DNA of 64,000 nucleotides from Coneutiohabitans thermophilus (GTDB lineage: Bacteria; Zhuqueibacterota; Zhuqueibacteria; Zhuqueibacterales; Zhuqueibacteraceae), in assembly GCA_034505235.1 (NCBI GenBank), contig JAPDQY010000007.1, positions 1 to 64,000 of the forward strand, written 5' to 3'. The notes under the pieces were generated by a model. The model saw only the letters and a list, made by a program, of their open reading frames with translations. It did no database searches and was not told the DNA's origin. Position 1 is the first letter of the stretch; every line of letters starts with the position of its first letter. The translations under genes were made by a program, and so were the position numbers. Below are positions 56,879 to 64,000 of the stretch, in pieces.

Positions 56879-59800
56879 TGAGTGAGGCAAAAAATCCGCA
56901 GGCGAGCGGCATGGAAATCGCCATCATCGGCATGGCGGGTCGCTTTCCGGGCGCAAACAATCTCGAAGAGTTTTGGCGCAATCTGCGCGATGGCGTCGAG
57001 TCGATCTCCTTCTTCACCGACGAAGAATTGCAGGCTGCCGGTGTTCCGGCCGCGCTCTATCGCCAGCCCAACTATGTGCGCGCCCGCGGCATTCTCAGCG
57101 GGGTGGATCTGTTCGACGCCGGTTTCTTCGGCTTCCTCCCCCGCGAGGCCGAGTTGCTCGATCCGCAGCACCGTCTGTTTCTGGAATGCGCATGGGAGAC
57201 CATCGAGCAGGCCGGCTACAATCCCGAAAACTATCCGGGCTTGATCGGCGTGTTTGGCGGCGTGGGCATGAATGCCTACCTGCTTTCCTATGTGATGACG
57301 CGCGGCGGCGCCCTCGATCCCGCGGAGGGCTATCAGCTCGCCATCGGCAACGACAAGGATTTTCTCGCCACGCGCGTTTCCTACAAACTCAATCTCAAAG
57401 GGCCGAGCCTGGCGGTGCAAACCGCCTGCTCCACTTCGCTGGTGGCGGTGGTGCTGGCGTGCCAGAGCCTGCTGAGCTATCAATGTGACATGGCGCTGGC
57501 GGGCGGTGTCACCATCAGCCTGCCGCAGGAGAGTGGCTATCTCTATCAGGAGGGCATGATTCTCTCGCCCGACGGCCATTGCCGCGCCTTCGACGCCAAA
57601 GCGCAGGGCACGGTGCCGGGCAACGGCGTCGGCACGGTTTTGCTCAAACGCCTGGAAGAGGCACTCGCCGATGGCGATACGATTCATGCCGTGATCAAGG
57701 GCACGGCGCTCAACAATGACGGCTCCCTCAAAGTCGGCTACACCGCGCCGAGCGTCGACGGCCAGGCCGAGGTGATCGCCACCGCGCTGGCCGTGGCGAA
57801 TGTCGATCCCGCCAGCATCGGCTATATTGAAACGCATGGCACCGGCACGCCGCTGGGCGATCCCATCGAAATCGCGGCACTGACGCGCGTGTTCCGTGAA
57901 AAAACCGCGGCGAAACATTTCTGCGCGTTGGGCGCGGTCAAGAGCAATGTCGGCCATCTCGATGCCGCCGCCGGTATTGCCGGGCTGATCAAGACGGTGC
58001 TGGCGCTCGCGCATCGTGAGATTCCGCCCAGCCGGCATTTCGAGCGGCCCAATCCGCAGATCGATTTCACCAACAGTCCCTTCTTCGTCAACGCGGAATT
58101 GCGCGAATGGCCGAGCAATGGCTCGCCGCGCCGCGCCGGCGTCAGCTCGTTCGGCATCGGCGGCACCAACGCCCACGTCATTCTCGAGGAAGCGCCGGCG
58201 GTCCGCCGCGCGGCGGCCTCCCGGCCGTGGCAACTCGTGCTGCTCTCGGCACGCTCGCCGCAGGCGCTGGAAACGATGACGGACCAGCTCGCCCGGCATC
58301 TGCGCGCGCATCCCGGGCTGCCGCTGCCCGACGTCGCTTACACGCTGCAAACCGGCCGCAAGCGCTTCACGCACCGCCGCATGCTGGTGGCCGGCTCGCG
58401 CGACGACGCCCTGACGATTTTGGAGCAACGCGACCCCAAACGTTTGCTGGGCGCCGCGTTTGCGAAAGAGCAAAGCCCGCCGCCGATCGTGTTCATGTTC
58501 AGCGGCCAGGGCGCGCAGTACGTCAACATGGGGTTGGAGCTCTACCAGCAGGAGGCCGGCTTTCGTGACTGTCTCGATTTCTGCGCCGACTTTCTCCGGC
58601 CGCTTTTGGATGTCGATCTGCGGCGTCTGCTTTATCCGCCGGCGGAGAAGACCGAACAGGCCGCCGCACAACTGCAGCAGACGTTTCTCACCCAGTCGGC
58701 GCTGTTTGTGATCGAATATGCGCTGGCCAAATTGTGGCAGGAATGGGGCGTGACGCCGCAGGCCATGATCGGCCACAGCATCGGCGAATACGTCGCGGCC
58801 TGCCTCGCCGGCGTGTTCACGCTGGAAGAGGCGCTGACGCTGGTGGCCAGTCGCGGCCGCTTGATGCAAAGTCTGCCCGGCGGCGCGATGTTGAGCGTGC
58901 CACTGGAGGAAAACAAGCTGCGGCCGTTGCTCGACGGCGGGCTGGCGCTGGCCGCCGTCAATGCGCCGGCCAATTGTGTCGTTTCCGGCACGGTGGCAGC
59001 GATCGCCGACTTGCAGGCGAAACTCGCCGAAAAGGGGATCGAATGCCGCCGGCTGCACACCTCGCACGCCTTCCATTCGGAAATGATGGAGGCGATTCTG
59101 CCGGCATTCACTGCCGAGGTGAAAAAAGTCAAACGGCAACCGCCCAAGCTGCCCTTCCTCTCCAACCTCACCGGCACGTGGATCACCGCCGGCGAGGCAA
59201 CGGATCCGGCTTACTGGGCGCAGCATCTCCGCCACACCGTCCGCTTTGGCGACGGCGTGCAGGAACTTTTGCAAGACAGCAGCCGCGTCTTTCTCGAAGT
59301 CGGACCGGGACAAACCTTGAGTGCGCTGGTGAAGCGGCAACCCAACACCGTGGGTCGCGTCATTCTGTCGTCCCTGCGCCATCCGCAGGAGCAGCAGTCG
59401 GACATGGCATTTTTGCTGACCACGCTCGGCCGGCTGTGGCTCGCCGGTGTGCCGATCGACTGGACCGGTTTTTACAAACACGAGCAACGCCGGCGGGTGC
59501 CGCTGCCCACTTACCCCTTCGAGCGCCAGCGTTACTGGCTGGAGACGGGCAGCGCGCGGTCGGCACCGGCGATTGCGAAAGACTTGCAAAAAAAGACGAA
59601 CCTTGCCGGGTGGTTCTATCTGCCCTCGTGGCGCCGCCGCGACCAGGCCGGCGCCACCGCCATGGCAGCGCCGCAGCATTGGTTGCTCTTTGCCGATGAC
59701 AGCGGTCTGGCCGCGGCTTTGACGGAGGAGTTGCAGCAACGCCGGCAAACCGTCACGCTGGTGAAAATCGGACGGCAGTTCGCCCGCCGCGACGACGGCA

Positions 59801-61503
59801 GTTTCACGATTACGCCCCTGCTCCGCGCAGATTATGAACGCCTGCTCGATGAGTTGGTGGCGCGGCATCAGACGCCGCAAGTCATCCTGCACTTGTGGAG
59901 TATCGACGGCCGCGATCAGGCGGGTGATTACCGCGCCGCCAAAGAACGCGGCTTCGACAGCCTGCTGTTGCTGACGCAGGCGCTGGCCAAACACCTGCCT
60001 GCTGCCGCGCTGCAAATCGGCGCGGTCACCGCGCAGGCGCAGGAGGTAACCGGCGAAGAGAACTTGCAACCGGCGCAGGCCACGCTGACCGGCCTGTGCC
60101 GGGTCATCCCGCAGGAGTTTCCCAATTTTGTCTGCCGCAGCATCGATGTGATCCCCGTCAACGGCGCATGGCCGGCAGCGATTTGCCACAGCTTGTTGCA
60201 GGAATTTGCCGGCGACAACCCCGCCACGGTGATTGCCTACCGCGGCGGACATCGCTGGGTGCAGAGCTTCGAGCCGCTGCCCCTGGAAAATGCCACGCCG
60301 CCGCGACTGCGCGAGCACGGCGTTTATCTCATCACCGGCGGCCTGGGGCGCATCGGCCTGACCTTCGCGGAATATCTCGCCGAAGCCGTGCGCGCGAAAC
60401 TGGTGCTCGTCGAGCGCAGCGCCTTCCCGGAAAAAGCGCAGTGGCCGGCATGGCTGCGTGAGCCGTCGCGCAACGGCGACACGGCCAAAATGCAAAGGCT
60501 GCTGGCGCTGGAGGGCAAAGGCGCCGAAGTGTTGGTGGTGCAGGCCGACGTCGCCAATGAGGCGGAGATGCGGCAGGCGCTGACTCAGGCCGAGGCGCGC
60601 TTCGGCGCGCTGCACGGGGTGATTCACGCCGCCGGCAAGGTGGGCGCGGCAACCTTCCGCACCCTCGCCGAACTTACGCCGGCGGAGGTGGAAGAGCAAT
60701 GGCGCGCCAAAGTCGAGGGCACGCGCGTGCTCCAGCGCTTGCTGAGCGGCCGGGAATTGGATTTCGTCGTGCTGCAATCCTCGCTCGCCAGCCAGCTTGG
60801 CGGCCTGGGGTTCGCGGCCTATGCTGCCGCCAATCTCTATCTCGATGCGTTTGCGCAGCAGCAACAGCGCGCCGGCCAGCGGCAGTGGATCAGCGTCAAC
60901 TGGGACGGCTGGGATTTCGGCGAGACGGCGCCCACCGGTCTCGGCAGTCAGGCGGTGGAGCTGGGCATCACGCCCGCCGAGGGCGTCGCGGTGTTCCAGC
61001 GCATTTTGGCCACGCCGGGGCTGGCGCAGATCGTAGTGTCCACTGCCGATCTCGACGCCCGGCTCGAACGCTGGATCAGCGCCACACGCCGGGAGCAAAA
61101 GCCGGCGGCCGAGGGCGCGGCCGCAACACGGCATGCGCGACCGAATCTGCCCACCGCCTACGTGGCCCCGGCCAATGAGCTGGAGCAGCAAATCGTCGAG
61201 CTGTGGGAAAAGTTGCTGGGCATCGCGGGGATTGGCCGGCACGACAATTTCTTCGAACTGGGCGGCAATTCGCTGCTGGGGACGCAGCTTGCCTCGCAGC
61301 TCCGCAGCACCTTTCAGGTGGAGTTGCCGTTGCGCCGCTTGTTTGAAGACCCCACGCCGGCGGCGGTGGCGGCCGTCATTGCCGAGGCGAGAAAGACCGG
61401 GGAGGAGGAGGTCAACAAGATCGCCGAGATGCTGGCGCTGGTGGAAAAACTCTCGCCGGAGGAAGTCGCGGCGATGCTGGGCCGGGAGAAAGCTACACCG
61501 TAG
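56878..61503 (+). CDS. Type I polyketide synthase module (KS-AT-KR-ACP)
   Basis: 1541 residues. KS: Cys184 in VQTACSTS, His320, His360. AT: Ser634 in GHSIGE and HAFH at 730-733, the malonyl-CoA signature. KR: TGGLGRIG from 1153, Tyr1315 in AAYAAANLYLD, without the LDD motif. ACP: Ser1465 in GGNSL. There is no DH or ER, so it should leave a beta-hydroxyl. The C-terminus (MLALVEKLSPEEVAAML) resembles docking helices of PKS/NRPS subunits. The start ATG shares its first base with the upstream stop (TGATG), indicating coupled translation; a GTG three bases earlier is also in frame. It follows an NRPS module, so its KS should accept a peptidyl substrate. The tandem repeat at 61500 overlaps its stop codon. 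Confidence 0.95.
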
Positions 61504-61566
61504 CGCAGGCCTCCTGCCTGCCGTCTGGAAGCCGAAAGCAAATCGTAGCGCAGGCATCCTGCCTGC
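61500..61566. repeat. Tandem pair of REP-like palindromic repeats
   Basis: Two 22-bp copies at 61500-61521 and 61545-61566 differ at one base. Each is GTAGCGCAGGC-(C/A)TC-CTGCCTGC with inverted arms GCAGGC/GCCTGC. The first includes the PKS stop codon. The core also matches 12554-12584, so it is a dispersed family in this genome. Confidence 0.7.
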
Positions 61567-61730
61567 AAGCCTGCATTACAACAACGCGGCGTTGTGAAGC
61601 CGCTGAACGTTGAGAAACACTGTTTTTTGTATCTGCGTTCGTCTGCGAAAATCTGTGTTCTAAAAATCGTCGCCGTCATGATGTTTTTCCCGGCTCATAT
61701 ACCATGGCGCCGTGAGGGTAAAAGAAGAAA

Positions 61731-62780
61731 ATGGAGACTGCGATCAATCAGCTTGCCGGCCGCATCGCGGAGTTGCCGCCGGAAAAACGCGCGCTGTTCG
61801 AGCGGCTGCTGCGGGAAAAGGGTCTGCCCCTTCCCGACGACCAATCCGCCAGCGGCAACACGCCGGCGGCGGAGGAACTGGCCGAAGTGCGGGAAAGCGT
61901 GCGGGAATTTTTTCGACGTGCCGCGGAAGACCAGTCCGAAACCGCCTGGCATCAGCCGCATCCGCAGAGCGAGACAATCAAAAGCGTCACCCGGAAATTT
62001 TATGATGCCATCAACCGGCAGCTCGATGCCTCGCTGTTCGGCAGCGCCGCCGCCTTTCTGAATTATGGCTACGCGCCCGACGGCAGTCCGGAATACTCGA
62101 CCATCGCGGTGCCGCGGCATTATCCCAATCGCCACTCCCTCAAGCTGATGCTGGAAGTCATCGGCGAACGGGATCTCACCGGCGCCGCGGTTCTCGACAT
62201 CGGCTGCGGTCGCGGCGGCATGGTGCAAACCCTGTTGCGCTACTTTTCACCCGCCCGCGTCACGGGCATGGACTTGTCCGGCGGCGCGGTGCGCTTTTGT
62301 CAGAAAAACGGCGATCCGCGGCGCAGCCATTTTCTGCAGGCTGATGCCGAAAAACTGCCGCTGGCGGCGGCGGCCTTCGATTGCGTCACCAATGTCGAGT
62401 CCTCGCACAATTATCCCAACCGCCGCGATTTCTATGCGGAAGTGTTTCGCGTGCTCAAGCCCGGCGGCTGGTTTCTTTATGCCGATCTGCTGACTCTCAA
62501 ACAATGGCAGGCCGCCGAAACATGGCTCGCGCAGATGGGCTTCGCGATCACCCGCAATCAGGACATCACCGGCAATGTCCTGCGCGCCTGCGATGAGACC
62601 GCCGCTGCACGGCTGGCGGCTTTTCAACAGGCCGGCGCCGGGGAGCAGGACCTGCTCGGCGATTTTCTCGCGGTCCCCGGCTCAAAGCCCTATGACAACA
62701 TGAAACTCGGCATCTCCGCCTACAAAATTCTCTGGTTGCAAAAAAACACAGGAGTTGGCACGGAGGGAACAGGAGCATGA
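61731..62780 (+). CDS. SAM-dependent methyltransferase of the synthase cluster
   Basis: 349-residue class I methyltransferase. SAM motif I is VLDIGCGRGG (154-163), with VTGMDLSGGAVRFCQ (motif post-I), ADAEKLPLAAAAFDCV and VLKPGGWFLYADLL. The fold resembles polyketide/lipid O-methyltransferases of the phthiotriol or sterol type. Residues about 5-31 are unusual: INQLAGRIAELPPEKRALFERLL is nearly the same helix-forming element that begins the next NRPS (LPPEKR at 15-20 here and 19-24 there), suggesting docking to the assembly line. A weak GAGGGT/AGAAG precedes the ATG, and the stop overlaps the NRPS start (ATGA). Likely it methylates the hydroxyl left by the preceding KR, or another site on the product. 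Confidence 0.9.
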   Translation: METAINQLAGRIAELPPEKRALFERLLREKGLPLPDDQSASGNTPAAEELAEVRESVREFFRRAAEDQSETAWHQPHPQSETIKSVTRKFYDAINRQLDASLFGSAAAFLNYGYAPDGSPEYSTIAVPRHYPNRHSLKLMLEVIGERDLTGAAVLDIGCGRGGMVQTLLRYFSPARVTGMDLSGGAVRFCQKNGDPRRSHFLQADAEKLPLAAAAFDCVTNVESSHNYPNRRDFYAEVFRVLKPGGWFLYADLLTLKQWQAAETWLAQMGFAITRNQDITGNVLRACDETAAARLAAFQQAGAGEQDLLGDFLAVPGSKPYDNMKLGISAYKILWLQKNTGVGTEGTGA

Positions 62781-64000
62781 ACACGCACACGCGCAGTGAT
62801 CTCGCCGCGCTCGCGGCACAAATCGCCGGCCTGCCGCCGGAGAAACGCCAGTTGTTGGAGAAACTCTTTGCGCAGCAGGGCGTGAATTTTTCCGCACTCG
62901 CGCCCATCCCGCGCCGGCACAAGACGGACGTGCTGCCGCTTTCCTTCTCCCAGCAACGGCTGTGGTTTCTCGATCAACTCAACCCCGGCAGCGCCTTTTA
63001 CAACATTGCCTACGCCATTCATCTGCAGGGCGGGTTGGACACCGCCGCCCTGTCGGCGAGCCTGAACGAAATCATCCGGCGCCACGAGATTCTGCGCACC
63101 ACTTTCGACCGCCGCAACGGCCAGCCGGTGCAAATCATCGCGGACACGCGGTCACTCGAACTGCCGGTCATCGATCTGCAGCAGCTCGACGCAAACAGCC
63201 GCCGCGCAGAAGCGGAACGCCTCGCGGCAGCAGAGGCGGGGCAACCCTACGATCTCGCCCGCGGCCCGCTGCTGCGCGCCACCCTGCTGCGGCTGCAACC
63301 CGCGGAGCACCTGCTGCTGCTCGGCATGCATCACATCATCGCCGACGGCTGGTCGATGGCGGTGTTGATCCGGGAAATGAGCGCCCTCTACACCGCTTTC
63401 CGCAGCGGCCGTCCCTCGCCGCTGCCGCCGTTGCGCATTCAATATGCCGACTTCGCCCTTTGGCAGCGCGACCGGCTGCAGGGCACAACCCTGGAGAATC
63501 TCCTGGCCTATTGGAAACAGCGTCTCGGACCGACCCCGCCGGTGCTGGAGTTGCCCACCGACCGGCCACGGCCGGCGGTGCAATCCTTCAACGGCGCCAC
63601 CCTCCGGTTCGAGTTGCCGCAATTGCTGCATGAGCAGCTCAAAGACCTGTGCCAGCAGCAGGGCGTGACGCTGTTCATGTGCCTGCTGGCGGCTTTCAAG
63701 GTTTTGCTGTGCCGCTACAGCGGCCAGCAGGATATTTGCGTCGGCACGCCGGTGGCCAACCGCAACCGCGCCGAAACCGAGGAGCTCATCGGCTTCTTCG
63801 TCAACACGCTGGCGCTGCGCAGCGATCTCTCCGGCGATCCGACTTTTAGCGAGGTGCTGCAGCGGGTACGCGAAACCGCCCTGGGCGCCTTTGAACATCA
63901 GGACCTGCCGTTCGAGAGGCTGGTGGAAGAACTGCAGCCCGAGCGCGACATGAGCCGCAGTCCGCTCTTTCAAGTGATGTTCACCTTTCAAAACGCCGCC
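62777..64000 (+). CDS. Non-ribosomal peptide synthetase, N-terminal part (condensation domain)
   Basis: Open frame of 408 codons that runs off the right edge of the window. After an N-terminal helical element with LPPEKRQLLEKL comes an LCL/dual-type condensation domain: LSFSQQRLWFLDQL, RRHEILRTTF, the catalytic MHHIIADGWS (His185, His186, Asp190), YADFALWQ, LPTDRPRPAV, GTPVANRNRAETEELIGFFVNTLALR and HQDLPFERLVEEL. All residues expected for an active C domain are present, unlike the HHIINDL variant in the first synthase. The start is ATG 62777 with AGGAG just upstream, overlapping the methyltransferase stop. Adenylation and carrier domains should lie beyond the window. Confidence 0.95.
   Translation, partial: MNTHTRSDLAALAAQIAGLPPEKRQLLEKLFAQQGVNFSALAPIPRRHKTDVLPLSFSQQRLWFLDQLNPGSAFYNIAYAIHLQGGLDTAALSASLNEIIRRHEILRTTFDRRNGQPVQIIADTRSLELPVIDLQQLDANSRRAEAERLAAAEAGQPYDLARGPLLRATLLRLQPAEHLLLLGMHHIIADGWSMAVLIREMSALYTAFRSGRPSPLPPLRIQYADFALWQRDRLQGTTLENLLAYWKQRLGPTPPVLELPTDRPRPAVQSFNGATLRFELPQLLHEQLKDLCQQQGVTLFMCLLAAFKVLLCRYSGQQDICVGTPVANRNRAETEELIGFFVNTLALRSDLSGDPTFSEVLQRVRETALGAFEHQDLPFERLVEELQPERDMSRSPLFQVMFTFQNAA

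Overview
The window reads as a 64 kb chromosomal piece of a GC-rich, Gram-negative-type bacterium. Three secreted proteins end in FlgD-Ig-like sorting domains (YPNPF-type start, final WNGRD...G.Y.YRL strand pattern). This is typical of the FCB superphylum and its uncultured relatives (KSB1-, Calditrichota- or Ignavibacteria-like). The outer-membrane export gene and the large Ser/Thr kinase locus fit that placement, but the lineage is inferred from gene style only, without a phylogeny.

Layout. (1) 1-7958, plus strand: Lon protease (begins at the window edge), EngB GTPase, a class V aminotransferase, an NtrC-type response regulator and a ThDP-dependent enzyme. (2) 8019-15135, minus strand: three secreted proteins with C-terminal sorting domains (a fibronectin-like protein, a phytase-like beta-propeller and a beta-helix protein), a small GIY-YIG protein and a heparinase II/III-type polysaccharide lyase. 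(3) 15649-30781, minus strand: a Wzx/Wzy-type exopolysaccharide cluster (GT2, OPX exporter, deacetylase, three GT4 enzymes, flippase, ligase/polymerase, tyrosine autokinase). It has several ATGA start/stop overlaps and is headed by a degenerate sigma-54-activator-like AAA+ protein and a GT39 membrane glycosyltransferase. No priming phosphoglycosyltransferase is in view. (4) 31133-32491, plus: a lone exported beta-propeller-like protein. (5) 32525-41872, minus: a compact four-gene Ser/Thr phosphosignalling locus: a receptor-like kinase with PEGA domains, a double-FHA protein with an extracytoplasmic FG-GAP propeller, a membrane PP2C phosphatase and a TPR/cyclase-like/pseudokinase fusion. (6) 42538-42614: initiator tRNA-Met with promoter and terminator, then about 2.2 kb of AT-richer DNA without convincing genes. 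That stretch carries a perfect 42-bp palindrome and an orphan promoter-like site. (7) 44855-64000, plus: a hybrid lipopeptide synthase of fatty-acyl-AMP-ligase type (FAAL-ACP-KS-AT-DH-ER-KR-ACP-C-A-PCP, then KS-AT-KR-ACP, a methyltransferase and an NRPS that runs off the window).

How the genes work together. The polysaccharide genes would build, flip, polymerise and export a surface glycan, and the lyase-like secreted proteins next to them could trim it or a similar polymer. The kinase locus looks self-contained: writer (kinase), reader (FHA), eraser (PP2C) and a probable allosteric pseudokinase. The synthase cluster would activate a fatty acid, extend and fully reduce it by one unit, condense it with an amino acid, add another ketide, and pass it to a methyltransferase and further NRPS modules. 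The best candidates for undescribed biology are the kinase/FHA-propeller/pseudokinase locus, the catalytically degenerate AAA+ protein of the polysaccharide cluster, the lipopeptide synthase with a shared helical element on its methyltransferase and NRPS, and the palindrome-bearing non-coding block.
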